The notes beneath the pieces are model-generated. The model worked only from the letters and a program-made list of their open reading frames with translations, had not been told where the DNA came from and searched no databases. The translations under genes were made by a program, and so were the position numbers. 64,000 bases of DNA from Welwitschia mirabilis (Eukaryota > Gnetophyta > Gnetopsida > Welwitschiales): NCBI GenBank assembly GCA_051453625.1, contig JBOZIK010000001.1, positions 143,355,237 through 143,419,236 on the forward strand, written 5' to 3'. Below, piece by piece: positions 11,030 through 22,870 of the stretch (the stretch's first letter is position 1; each line of letters opens with the position of its first letter).

Positions 11030-12067
11030 TGGAAGAATCTATAAATGTATAAATTAATGACTTCAGTACTAGACCTCTACTTTGAGTGGTAAAGAAAATC
11101 TTACTCCAAATATCTCTACTGTCAAGGAAGTATCAAATGAAAAACAAGAAGAAACAACTCAACATATTACCTTCAAAAAGTTCAAAGAACTAAAAGATCA
11201 CCCTCTTGAGTCAGTTATCAATGATGTAAGCTCAAAAACACATACAAGAAACTCTTATAAAAATTTTTATGCCCACATTTCTAATGTCTATCAAATTAGA
11301 CCTAAGAAGCATGAAGAGGATAAAACTCATGAAGAATGAATGATGGAAATGTAAGAAGAAGTATAATAATTAAAAAGAAATAATGTTTGAAAATTATTAA
11401 AAAGACCAAAGGATTGGAATATAATAAGGATAAAATGAATCTTTAAGAATAAGTATGATAAAAACAATAATATGATTAAGAACAAAGCTATATTAATTTC
11501 TTAAGGATATAGTCAGATTGAAGGAATAGATGTAAGAGATACATTTGCTTCTATGACAAGACTAGATAGTATTAGAATATTTCTTTCCTATGCTACCTTC
11601 AAAAACTTTAAAGTTTTCCAAATTAATGAAAATAGTGCATTTTTGAATGGAACCCTCAATGAAGAAGTTTATGTAGAGCAACCACAAAGATTCATAAATC
11701 CACATAAACCAAACCATGTCTATAGACTTAAAAAGGCATTGTATGGTTTAAAATAGGCACCAAGGGCATGGTATGAAAATCTAACAACATTTCTTAAAGA
11801 AAATATGGTTATACACATGAAGTAATGGATAAAACTCTCTTTGTTAAAAATTTTAAAAAATACTTTATCATCATTTAGATCTATGTCAAAGATATAATTT
11901 TTGAGAATTTTTGTATCCTTAAAAGAGGATTTCTCAAAAGAGTTCGCTAATATTATAACAACACACTTTGAGACAAGCTTACTTAGTGAGTTAAGAATGT
12001 TCTTAGTCTATAAATTAAATAAACAAATCAAGGTATTTTCATATCTCAATCAAAATACTCAAAGGAG
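11030..12067 (+). pseudogene. Copia reverse transcriptase remnant
   Basis: The linker KKFKELKDHPLESVINDVSS (about 11180-11235) precedes the RVT_2 domain. The finger region includes DVRDTFASMTRL and the palm block reads FQINENSAFLNGTLNEEVYV, where the usual DVKSAFLNG has lost its catalytic aspartate (to glutamate). The second catalytic block reads IYVKDIIF near 11880, with YVDD changed to YVKD. At least two stops and a frameshift occur between 11756 and 12068. Order and sequence match the copies at 47.2 kb and 51.2 kb. Confidence 0.85.
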
Positions 12068-12830
12068 TTGATTAAGTTATTTGAGCTTAAAAATGCAAAA
12101 TCAACTAACACTTCTATATCGACTTTACATGAAGTTAATCTTGATGATCATGGTAAATTAATAGACCAAAACCTTTATAAGAGATTATTATACTTAACTG
12201 CTAGTAGACCTGACATAATGTATAGTGTTGATACATGTGTAAGATATCAAAATAATTTAAAGGAATCACACCTCCAAGCTATTAAAAGAATTATAAGGTA
12301 TATAAAAGGAATAAGTGACTATGAGCTATGGTATCCTATATAAATTTCTTTTGAACTTATAGATTCTATTGATGTAGACTAAGTTGGTTATAAAGATGAC
12401 TGTAAAAGCACCAATGGAAATTATTTCTTTCCATGATCATGTTTGGTAGGATGGGTAAGTAAAAAGCAAAATTCTATTTCTCGTTTCACAACAAAAGAAG
12501 AATACATAGTGGTAGGAAGATGTTGTACCCCTCTTCTATGGATGAAAGAAATGCTCAAAGAGTTTAGAGTTAACTATAGTTAGGTACCAATTTTTATGAT
12601 AATACAAGTGTAATTAATATCTCAAAAATCCTTGTTCAACATTCTCAAATTAAACATATTAAACTTAAACATCATTTTCTTAGAGATTAAGTAGAAAAGG
12701 GTAATATTTCCATGAATTTTGTAAGCACTGATAAATACCTAGTTGATATTTTTATGAAACCTCTAAACTTTAATAATTTGTTGAGTCTTTATCATGAATT
12801 ATGGGTTCTTTCTCTATCCTCCAACTGAAA
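12068..12830 (+). pseudogene. Copia RT thumb and RNase H remnant
   Basis: The stretch 12068-12343 is open and reads LLYLTASRPDIMYSVD and HLQAIKRIIRYIKGISD, the conserved thumb/connection region. The RNase H part follows, with the DAD.AGC.DDRKSTSG.. block degenerate near 12370-12430 and LSTAEAEY-like erosion near 12490. The end near 12780-12815 corresponds to the LRHELGV tail seen in copy D. Stops are frequent. Confidence 0.8.
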
Positions 12831-13070
12831 GCAGGCCAGTCGACTAGACTTGGAGGAGTTGATTGACATTTTAACTTAGTTACCTAGACTTTTTTAGGCA
12901 AAACTAAAATGAATTAGATCAACTAGAATGTAGTTCTAGTCAATAAAATCTAGACTTTTTAATCCTTTTGGAACACTACCTACCTCATTTCCGCCTGTCT
13001 CCCTATCTCTTTCAGATCTTATCTATTTTCTTCCACCTCTCTTCATCTCTAGTAAGTTCCATGTGTCTCT

Positions 13071-14122
13071 ATGGAAGAAGGACCTTTTAGAAGAGTAAGA
13101 CAAAAAGAGGATGCAAGCAAGAATCTAGGCTAATTGTACTTATGAATATTAGGTAAAGCCTTGAAAAAGTTTACTAAAACATTTAAAAAGAAGCCTACCT
13201 ATCAATAATGAGAGTAGGTTTAGGGAAACTAGGAGAACTTAGGAATGTAATAAGATGACTTAATGATTTAGATCTCTCTTATTTCCTTAAGGTTTTTGGA
13301 TCTGTATGCCCTTTTTTTACTCACATGTTCTATTGTAATACCTCTTATGATACAGATTCCTCTACCTTTTTAATGATTATTTTAGGGAAAAGAATAAGAG
13401 TTATCACAAATCTAATAGCCTCCCTTATGAATCTCTCTAGAGGAGATTATGAGGAGTTCTAGCCCTTGGGTGACTCCATGAAGGACGAGGCAGAAGTCAC
13501 TAAGGAGCTCTTGGGAAATACATTCAATTGAAAACCACCCTTTCCACCTATTATCTTATTCCCAAAAATCATTTTCTTCATCTAGTTTTTACCTACAAGT
13601 TTTTATCTTTTGTTGGTCATCATGATAAGGCCTCAAATAAACATGCTTATCTTCTATATTTGGGGGGAATACATCACTCTATTGATGCTTCTGCCATCAT
13701 TTTTAAGAATATGGTCTTTTAGCTAGAATACCATAAGATTGGGCTATTCCATACTTCATCCTAATTGTAAATATTTGTTATCTCTTTAGGGTAAAATGCA
13801 TCATAATCTTGAGACCTTAACTCCCATGTCTACCATTGGGTGTATTACTTTATCCCACATGAATATTTTCTTTGGCTTTAAAAAATCTTCTAAATATCTT
13901 TCTCCTAAGTAGGCCTCCCCTAAAGAGATTCTATTATACCTTAAAAAGCTAGATTCATGCACTTATCACATGAAGGAGGCACTTGTTACAGTAGGCTACA
14001 AAATTGTAAACACTTTTGAGGAAACCCATAGCTCTTAGCAGAAGGTGGTAGAGGAAGAAGAAGAAGAAGACCCAGATTATAAAGAAGAATGTGAGGAAGA
14101 TGAAGAGGAAGAATTAGACTAG
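13071..14122 (+). pseudogene. ORF3 of element A (putative plant transposon-protein domain)
   Basis: This extra reading frame lies between RNase H and the 3' LTR. The likely start is the ATG at 13071 (MEEGPFRRVRQK), homologous to the ATGGC(A/T)GA starts of copies at 52870 and 37487. The central block (13528-13722) reads YLIPKNHFLHLVFTYKFLSF then VGHHDKASNKHAYLLYLGG, matching copies B and D. The C-terminus is very acidic, ending EEDEEEELD before TAG at 14120-14122. Many stops and shifts interrupt it. The domain resembles the 'putative plant transposon protein' found in plant retroelements, in the place where some Sireviruses carry an envelope-like gene. The biochemical role is unknown. Confidence 0.7.
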
Positions 14123-14193
14123 TCTTTTTATTGTTTTTGTTGCCACTATGATTGTTTTTCTTGTTGTTATTTTTTCTTCTTTGTCATTCCTGT

Positions 14194-14204
14194 CAAAAGG
14201 AGAA
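14194..14204 (+). other. Distal polypurine tract, cut by gap
   Basis: tcaaaaggagaa follows tttgtcattcc, the same context as tttgtcattcatatcaaaaggggaag in copy D. It precedes the proximal tract by about 330 bp. It is interrupted by the gap at 14205-14298. Confidence 0.6.
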
Positions 14205-14525
14205 NNNNNNNNNNNNNNNNNNNNNNNNNNNNNNNNNNNNNNNNNNNNNNNNNNNNNNNNNNNNNNNNNNNNNNNNNNNNNNNNNNNNNNNNNNNNNNTA
14301 TACCATTTACTAGTAAATGATATATTTCCTATAGACTATGCCTTCAAAAACTTGTTTAACTAGTTATATTTACAAAATCAATATGAATGCTTATTTTAAT
14401 TAAACATGCTATTATTTGGTCAATAGTATTTCTAATTTTTATTATGGACATATTATGAGGGAGGGGTTTTGCAATAAGCTTGATAAGTTATTATATATGA
14501 ACAAGTATAGTTTGCCATCAATGTT

Positions 14526-14537
14526 AAAGGAAGAGAT
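14526..14537 (+). other. Proximal polypurine tract
   Basis: aaaggaagagat directly precedes the TGTTAAG of the right LTR, in the context gccatcaatgttaaaggaag shared with copies B and D. This is where plus-strand DNA synthesis would be primed. Confidence 0.8.
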
Positions 14538-15706
14538 TGTTAAGTTATTTTTGCTAAGTTGATGTCAAACTAACATATCTGGTGTAGCAAAAGATGTTGT
14601 AATTCTTGCAAAAAATAACAATTATTATAGGTTAAAAGTAATCCAACATTTTTCACTTGCTTTGATTAAACCTGAGAAGTGACAAATCAAGTAAGGGATC
14701 AACCAAATCCCAAAGGGATCGACCAGACCTGTATTATCATCTATCTGATTAATTTATCAATGGATCAACTAGATCCTAAAAAAGGGATCAATTAGACCTA
14801 TGTCAAAATTTATCAAATCAATTTATTAAGGGATCAACCAAATTTTAGAGGAGTCAACTAGACCTATGCTAAAAACATTTTATAGCAAGTTCATAAGAGG
14901 TTAATCAAATAAAAAGAGGGTTGACTAGACCTAAATCAAATGTGGTCGACTGGATTATGGATGGGATTAATTGAACTAAGTAATGTAGAGAACTCAAGTC
15001 AATTTAAAGAAAATAAATTCAATCAACTTTGGTAACAGCAGTCAATGGGGTTGACTAAATGCTTTGACTCGCCATGGTAGAAACAAAACTTTTTAAACTA
15101 TTTTTGAGTCGTTATCTCCTTAGTTTTAATTATTAAAGTATTAAATTCATTTGTAAATCCTAAATCCATCTTTTTTATAATCCATACAAGTCAAAATCGT
15201 AAAGGAGCTTTTCACAAAGATCAAATAGAAAAGGCACTCTATTTTATGATTGAGATCTTGATTAAACATACTATACTATATGTACTTGGACTTGTGAACT
15301 TACTTTTAGATAGTGTATTTTTTACTTTATTGTACTTTAGAGCTAGTGAAGTTAGTGCATTCTAGCATGCTATTATCACTAAAAGCTTTGATCTATAAAG
15401 GTTGAGAATTAGGCCTAAAAAGTCCATTTACAAAGATTACAAGTTGACCTAAAAAACCTAAAAAGAAAGCAATAAGGATCTGGATCAACTCAGGGTCAAA
15501 GCTAACTATCGAGAGTGAAGTAGGGGGTTTTTCTAAACCACTATAAATCATTTGTCTAATGGTCTTCTTTAGTATTTTCTATTTTTACTTATTTTCATAT
15601 TCCTTCATTTGGTCTTATTTTAGTCTATTAATTTGAATGCTTAATATTTTTTTGGTGAATTTTTAGAGGGTAATATTTACCCCCCTCTAGGGTTCTAGAT
15701 CTTATA
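14538..15706 (+). repeat. Element A, right LTR
   Basis: This 1169-bp LTR starts TGTTAAG and ends CTTATA next to ATACT. It carries decayed CpG-palindrome motifs (ggatcgaccagacc near 14717, gtggtcgactgg near 14942). It is clearly homologous to 4993-6197 but with many substitutions. Confidence 0.85.
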
Positions 15707-16990
15707 ATACTAGTTGTGAAAGATCTAGATTAGATTTATGATTTGCTATAGATACCAACTAAAAATCATGAGATTCTATACTAACATACATTCTCTAGTT
15801 TAGATCCATAACATACTATAAATACCAAATCAAAATGATAACATCTATCTAATTATACAAGACAAAGATCAATTCCCTAACATCCTATAAACATCAAATC
15901 AAAACCAAGGGATCATATATGAACTATAAAAGATCTATTACAAATCCATTATATTCTATAGACACCAAATTAGAATCATTATGCTTCATACTTATTGTGC
16001 GATATCTAGGTCATATATGTAAATCTTATAAATGCTACATCAAAACTTTGATGTCCTATACTAGATGTAGAAGGTCTAAATAAGATTTATAATTCTCTAT
16101 AGAAAACCAATAAAAATCATGAAACCATGTACTAATCATATAAGATTCAAGCTAAATCCATGACATCCTATAGATACTAAATCAGAATTATAGCATCCTA
16201 TACTAACCATACAAAGTCTATGTCAAATTCATAATGCCCCATGAAGAATAAGTTAGAATCATAATGCCTTAAACTAACTAGACAAGTTCTAGGTCATATT
16301 CATAACATGCTATAAATACCAAATTAAATTCATAGTGCTCTATACTAACTACAAAAGATTCAAGTTAGACCTATAACACTTTATAAACACAAAATAAAAA
16401 TAATGGTATCCTATATGGATTTTATAAAATCCAAGTTAGATTCATGTTATTATATAAATACTAAATTTAAAACATGATGTTTACAATAATTATACAAATT
16501 ATAAGTTAGATTCATAATGCCTTATAAACACTAAATTAGAACCATGGTACTTTATACTAACTATAGAAGGTTTAAGTGTAATCCATTATAACCTATAGAT
16601 ATCAAATTATAACACTCACATCCTATGCTAATTGTATCACATGTAGGTAAGCTCCATAATATTATATGAATATTAAATTAGAACATTGATATCATATAGT
16701 AATTATACGAGATTCATATTAGATTTATGTTGTCTTATAAACATAAAATTAGAACTATAGTTCTTTATGCTAATTATACAAGGTCTAGGTCAAATCCATA
16801 ATGTTCTATATACTAATTATCTAAGGTCTAGCTAAAATCCATGAAATCCTATACTAATTGTACAAGATTCAAGATAAATCCATGATTCCTATAGGCATCA
16901 AATTAGAAACATAAAATTCTATGCTAATTATACAATATTTAAGTTAAATCCATAATTCCTTATAGATACTAAATTAGAATCATAATTTCA
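15707..16990 (+). repeat. 71-bp satellite array, right arm
   Basis: The first five bases are the right copy of the element A target duplication. Several consecutive units between about 16200 and 16410 measure 71 bp each, from ctatactaac to the next. The conserved order is ctatactaac, tacaaggtctaggtcaaatc, cataatgc, ctataaataccaaattagaa, tcatgatgc. About 18 degenerate units fit the interval. It has no coding content. Confidence 0.85.
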
Positions 16991-17945
16991 TGTACTAAGT
17001 TGATGATATTTTATTAGATCAGAGCTGGAATCATGATACTCTATCTAAGCCAATAACCTTTTACTAACTTATAATTATAACTAAGACATCCTATACTAAG
17101 TTAATGACCTTTTATTAACTTAGAATCATTATCATAGCACCTTGTACTAAGTTAATAAACTTCCATTAAGTAAGAATCAAAACCATGGCATGCCATACTT
17201 AGTTGATAATCTTTTATTAATTTAACATCAAATCCATAATTCTTTGTACCAAATCTATAACTTTCATTGACTTAGAATCAAAATCATGATGCCTTATATG
17301 AAGTTAACAATCTTCTTTTAACTTAGAATCAAAATCATGACATCCTCTACTAAGTTAATAACCTTTCACTAATTAAAAATTAGAATCATGGCATGCTATA
17401 TTAAGTTAATAACTTTATATTAACTTAAAATGAAAATCATGGTATTCCATACTAAGTTGATAACCTTTTATTAAGTTATAATTAGAATCTTAACATCCTA
17501 TACTAAGTTTATAATCATTTATTAACTCAAAGTCATAATCATAGCATCCTATATTGAGCCACTAACATAGAGTTAAAATCAGAATAAGGTTGTCTTATAC
17601 TGAGTCTATAACCTTCCATTGAATTAGGACCATGGCACTTCATGCTAAGTCTATGGTTTTCCATTAAGTTAAGATTAGAGACATGGCCCATATTGTAAGT
17701 CAATGATCTTTCATTAACTTAAGGTTAGCATTTAATATTCTATACTAAGTTGGTGACCTTTCATTAACTTATAATCAACATGACGATGTGCTATACTAAG
17801 TCCATGATTTTTCACTAACTTAGACTTAAAACCATGATGCCTTATACTAAGTTGATGATCTTCCATTAACCTAAAGTTAGAACCATGATGCTTTATATTG
17901 ATTCTACGATTAAATGAATCATATGCAAGTGTTACATTAGTTAAC
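16991..17945 (+). repeat. 51-bp satellite array
   Basis: Units such as ctatactaagttaatgacc, ttttattaacttagaatc and attatcatagcacc follow at a 51-bp period, measured in three places near 17090-17150, 17740-17790 and 17791-17841. Head (ctatactaa) and tail (ttagaatca.gatgc) match the 71-bp unit; the middle differs, with a gttaataaccttttattaac segment in place of tacaaggtctagg...ctatagatacc. About 18 units are present. It ends at about 17945. Confidence 0.85.
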
Positions 17946-19824
17946 AATCAAGGTTAAATCAAGACTTTTATGTCCATATTAATTTGTGATGTCACTTCAC
18001 TATCACTTAATTCAAGTAGAAGATTCCCTTTTTTCCCCCTCATCCAAGGAGGTAAGACGGTCCTTTCTATCCATTTCATCCTTTTTTTCCCTTATTTTTT
18101 TCTCCTCGTCCTTTTTTTAATAATTTTTACTTGAGTTAACATTAATCCTTCATAGGTAATCAAGTTATCAAGAGTTTTACAGTTGTTCAAGCATCCTCTC
18201 TTCATTCAAAAATCATCTTCATTAAGTTTTAAAGGCATGCCTTCCTACAAAGATTTTCCAAACACAAATGAATTGCTTGTAACTCATGGTTTACTAATGA
18301 AGTATTCATAATTTGTCAATCTAACCTAAATTTGGATAGATATTCTAATTTTAGAATACAAAAATTTTACAGGACTCTTAACTCACATATTTTTAGTTAC
18401 CTATGTTTTGATAGGATGGATGTTACTCTTAAGGCCATTAAAGATACCTTTGGTATTTTTAATAATTTACTTCATCCTCAAAGGCTATCAACNNNNNNNN
18501 NNNNNNNNNNNNNNNNNNNNNNNNNNNNNNNNNNNNNNNNNNNNNNNNNNNNNNNNNNNNNNNNNNNNNNNNNNNNNNNNNNNNNNNNNNNNNNNNNNNN
18601 NNNNNNNNNNNNNNNNNNNNNNNNNNNNNNNNNNNNNNNNNNNNNNNNNNNNNNNNNNNNNNNNNNNNNNNNNNNNNNNNNNNNNNNNNNNNNNNNNNNN
18701 NNNNNNNNNNNNNNNNNNNNNNNNNNNNNNNNNNNNNNNNNNNNNNNNNNNNNNNNNNNNNNNNNNNNNNNNNNNNNNNNNNNNNNNNNNNNNNNNNNNN
18801 NNNNNNNNNNNNNNNNNNNNNNNNNNNNNNNNNNNNNNNNNNNNNNNNNNNNNNNNNNNNNNNNNNNNNNNNNNNNNNNNNNNNNNNNNNNNNNNNNNNN
18901 NNNNNNNNNNNNNNNNNNNNNNNNNNNNNNAGGCTATCAACTTATCAGCTTAAATAATTAGAATTTTATGAGTCTACCTTTTATAATTTTATTGAGGAAA
19001 AGATTCATTGACAAGAATATCATGGATTCATATTAGGAATAACTTCAATTCCATACTATGTTGCACATGGATTGTTAATATCTTGCCAAAGTTTCGTCAT
19101 TCATGATTCTTTAAGTCACCAAAGCATTAGCTTATAGCAAAGAGGTCTTATTTTATTGGAATTACAAAAAATTCTCTAAAGTTACTTCTGAATTATAAAG
19201 AGTCAAAACCAATTTCAACATAGGNNNNNNNNNNGTATATAACTTGTTATGGTGTTATATTTTTTATCTACTTTGCCCACTAAGGTGAAAGCATTTTTAT
19301 AAATATTAAGCAACTTTTTCTTTTTAAGGTCTTGGTAATGAATCCCTTGAAGATACCTTTACTCTATTTCCATATCCCCTTAGCTACCTCTTAGCTCTAG
19401 TGAGGAGGAAGGGAATAATGGTGATCCCACTTTTCCCTCACATAGTGTAGTTAATTCTTTTATGATAAGATGTTGCTTCATTCTTTTATTTTACTTTTAT
19501 TTTGTTGAGCTGAACCAAACTTATTTTATTGTGGTTTTGTAGATGGAATAATAAGAAAAATCTTCAGCTAAGACTTCTAAATATTCTTTGCATAAAATAA
19601 GAAAAATATTATAACCTCCTCATTCCATCATCTCAAAGGTTGGAGACAAAGTATAGGAGCCCCTCATTTGAGTGTAGCAAACTTAAGGCTATGGTAATAA
19701 CACCCTGGGTTTGTTTCTTCTTTCTTATTTATCCCTTTATATTAGTTTCCTTGTACAACTATTTTTTACTTATTATTATAGAATAATTAGAGGATTTCTT
19801 CTACTATCACTACCCCCTTACCTC
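17946..19824. other. No gene recognised; two N gaps
   Basis: Pyrimidine-rich sequence occurs at 18025-18115. An open stretch at 18332-18492 runs into a 438-N gap (18493-18930) and has no family motif I recognise. The 11-base aggctatcaac occurs on both sides of that gap. A 10-N gap lies at 19225-19234. Confidence 0.5.
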
Positions 19825-19891
19825 AAAAAAAAAAAAAAAAAAAAAAACTGGAGTTTGGTGTGGGGCGAGGGTGGGGGAGGGGAGGGGTTGG
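19825..19891 (+). other. Poly(A) tract followed by G-run cluster
   Basis: A 23-base A run (19825-19847) is followed within 15 bases by tggggcgagggtgggggagg and further GGGG runs (19862-19891). Four or more closely spaced G runs on + meet the usual pattern for an intramolecular G-quadruplex. No gene is assigned nearby. Confidence 0.7.
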
Positions 19892-21466
19892 AGTTTGAAG
19901 TGTTGAAGTAAGTGTTATGACAGGCATACCTTCTCTATTAGAACTAGAAATTTTAATTTTTTTTAATTTAGAATATGATCACTTTAATAAGATGATTAAC
20001 TTTGATGAATATTTGTAGGTAAATGACATCTTGATAATACCTTTGGTGGACCCTCAAATATTTATTACTCTTATGAGGATTTTCTCATCTATTTTATTTG
20101 CCACATACATCCTCTTATAGCCATTAGTGCTCTAGCATTCACGGCACCATCTACTTTTTTCTTTATTGCTTTCACCTTTGATGTGAACAAGAGGCTTTCT
20201 TCCCTACTAATTAAACTCATTCTAAAGGCCATACAGTAGATTTCTAAAATTGAGAAATCTAAGATATTAATGACCCTTATTTTTATGTAGGCTAGCCAAT
20301 AGTCATGTTGTAGTAATACCTTTTAATACTAAGATCAATGAGGATGAAACTTCAAAGAATAATTTCATGCTACAAGCTTAAGAAGTTTTTCTACATTTTA
20401 TCTAGTGGGTGATACATGGGATCCCATTCACCAAATTATCAATGGCTCAATAAAAATGCAATAGTTGGAGGTGGTTAAAGTTAGGGCTTAAATGTTCGAG
20501 GTGAATTATGCAATAACAAAAGAGTCTAAGAATTTGAACTTTAACTAATAAAATTTTTATTATTATTTACAAGTAGATATAAATTCCCTCTAATTCAATA
20601 ACTAAGTCATCCAAAATAAGATTATTCAATTAAAAGTAAGCTTAACAAAGTAGTCATAGAAGGATTCTCATCACTACTAAGTAAATCCTTTGCACTTTTT
20701 ACCACAAGTGTTGTGCACTGAAAGGACATTTGTAGGAATCCATCGAATGTGTTGTGTCCTTGTTAAATCATTATTATGGTAAAGCTATTACCATGAATTA
20801 TCTACATCTTAATGACACTAAAGGGAAAATTGTTTCGATTTGACTCAAGCTTTCATTGGATTTCTGCTGGTTGTACACTCATAAAAGTTATAAGGATTTT
20901 GATCATAAGTGATGTGGCTTCTTTTGAGAAATCTCTAAGTGAATCCTACATGATGCCTTAGTTTTATAAAAGCTCTTTTATTGCATTGAATTATTTTCTT
21001 CTTTCTGATAAAATTATCCTTTCAAGTTTTTTTTTAAATGGCTGACAAAAATTAATGACTTCTCTTTATTAATAAATTCTCTCTTTCTAATCTTAGTCTT
21101 CACTAAAGAGAGGGATTCAATTAGATTGGTGAGCTAGGTAGTACTACCTTTAAGGTCTAGTATCTGAGACCACCAAGAAGCTAAGCTAATTGGTCAATAG
21201 CTTATCCAATACTAATCCCATGCATTCCCTTCATCTTAACTGGTGGTTACAAATTCCTTTTTAACTAATGAGTTTTTTAATCATTTTTAAATTACATGTT
21301 TGATTCATTACAAAAGACATAACATGTTTTTCAAATTAATGATTGTGTCATTAATACATAATAATTTTAACATGAAAAAGGAAACGTAATAGTATTATTA
21401 CCACTTTGAATTTCTAACATGTAAAAATATGAGTTATTATGGAGTTGTTGAAAGGCTTCTTATAAA

Positions 21467-21467
<1 letters not shown>
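19892..21467. other. No gene recognised
   Basis: Both strands were read. A perfect 14-bp palindrome, aggtagtactacct, lies at 21136-21149. Open stretches near 20040-20300 are interrupted and match no family I can name. Confidence 0.5.
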
Positions 21468-21538
<71 letters not shown>

Positions 21539-22218
21539 NNNNNNNNNNNNNNNNNNNNNNNNNNNNNNNNNNNNNNNNNNNNNNNNNNNNNNNNNNNNNN
21601 NNNNNNNNNNNNNNNNNNNNNNNNNNNNNNNNNNNNNNNNNNNNNNNNNNNNNNNNNNNNNNNNNNNNNNNNNNNNNNNNNNNNNNNNNNNNNNNNNNNN
21701 NNNNNNNNNNNNNNNNNNNNNNNNNNNNNNNNNNNNNNNNNNNNNNNNNNNNNNNNNNNNNNNNNNNNNNNNNNNNNNNNNNNNNNNNNNNNNNNNNNNN
21801 NNNNNNNNNNNNNNNNNNNNNNNNNNNNNNNNNNNNNNNNNNNNNNNNNNNNNNNNNNNNNNNNNNNNNNNNNNNNNNNNNNNNNNNNNNNNNNNNNNNN
21901 NNNNNNNNNNNNNNNNNNNNNNNNNNNNNNNNNNNNNNNNNNNNNNNNNNNNNNNNNNNNNNNNNNNNNNNNNNNNNNNNNNNNNNNNNNNNNNNNNNNN
22001 NNNNNNNNNNNNNNNNNNNNNNNNNNNNNNNNNNNNNNNNNNNNNNNNNNNNNNNNNNNNNNNNNNNNNNNNNNNNNNNNNNNNNNNNNNNNNNNNNNNN
22101 NNNNNNNNNNNNNNNNNNNNNNNNNNNNNNNNNNNNNNNNNNNNNNNNNNNNNNNNNNNNNNNNNNNNNNNNNNNNNNNNNNNNNNNNNNNNNNNNNNNN
22201 NNNNNNNNNNNNNNNNNN

Positions 22219-22307
<89 letters not shown>

Positions 22308-22312
22308 TGTGT
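21468..22312. repeat. (GT)n microsatellite with internal (GC)8, split by a 680-N gap
   Basis: TG repeats fill 21468-21538, Ns fill 21539-22218, and GT repeats fill 22219-22312 with an uninterrupted GC tract at 22275-22290. All known bases alternate purine and pyrimidine. The apparent VCVC and CVCV reading frames across it are translation artefacts of the repeat. Confidence 0.95.
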
Positions 22313-22774
22313 AAAAGAAAGAAAGACTGTAAACTTTTAAACCAATGAATTCCTTAAGAATTAACTAAATTAGCATTTAATGATAACCACTATGAAACAA
22401 CATCCCAGAACATAAAAGAAGGGATAGAAAAATCATTCTAATAAATATTCTTATAAATTATTTTTCATGTAATATAAAACTTTTTAAGATAAAACATGCT
22501 TCAATCTTAGCATTTCTGGGATACATGAATAAGTTAATAAAATGAATACCTTTCTTAATGCATAATATTTTTTAATGTTGATATCTAAGTTATAATCTTA
22601 GTTAATCTTTAGTTTAAAGTTTGGCTATAGTTATGTGTAGTTATTCATTGTTAAATCTTGTAAGAAAATTAAATACTATTAAATTCTTTCCTAAAATATT
22701 AGTTAAAATATCCATATTATATTCTCATTATGTAAAACATATTATTATCTTAAATATGAAATCTTTGCCAATAC

Positions 22775-22870
22775 GGTGATAGTCCAATTGGTGAAATGCT
22801 CATCCTCCCTTTAAGAAGTTCTAACTTTGAAACTTTGGATGTCTACTTAATATACTATGAAGCAGTGGCA
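22775..22870 (+). repeat. tRNA-derived SINE-like fragment
   Basis: tagtccaattggtgaaatgc (A-box-like) is followed about 40 bases later by gttctaactttgaaactt (B-box-like), the layout of an internal RNA polymerase III promoter. The sequence does not fold as an intact tRNA gene by eye. A SINE or tRNA relic is the best reading. Confidence 0.5.

Larger units (their letters stand above)
4993..15706 (+). mobile_element. Sirevirus-like Ty1/copia retrotransposon A (degenerate, three LTRs)
   Basis: The element begins TGTTAAG and ends CTTATA, an eroded CA, and is flanked by ATACT on both sides. It holds, in order, a full LTR (4993-6197), a primer site, a truncated gag, an N gap, a second partial LTR (7230-8109), a second primer site, gag, pol in copia order, an extra ORF3, two polypurine tracts, and the right LTR (14538-15706). 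Long LTRs, a coiled-coil CCHC gag, ORF3 after RNase H and the tract before the LTR are traits of the SIRE/Maximus lineage. Every coding part carries stops and frameshifts, and catalytic residues are lost. Three LTRs with one outer duplication suggest an LTR-LTR recombination product; a mis-joined contig at the gap is the alternative. Confidence 0.8.

Noticed and set aside
15707-17945. CRISPR-like array
   Set aside because: Units are contiguous, diverged and without unique spacers, in a plant nuclear context; it is a satellite.
17732-17947. 71-codon minus frame with a 17-residue periodicity
   Set aside because: It lies in the 51-bp satellite; 51 bp equals 17 codons, so the periodic peptide is a by-product of the repeat.
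18332-18961. 209-codon plus frame and overlapping frames on both strands
   Set aside because: Most of the length is N. The real bases show no family motif, and the shared 11-base flank points to an assembly gap.
21429-22348. Three long overlapping plus-strand frames across the GT tract
   Set aside because: They are translations of (GT)n and of Ns; they encode only alternating Cys/Val or Cys/Ala-Arg runs.
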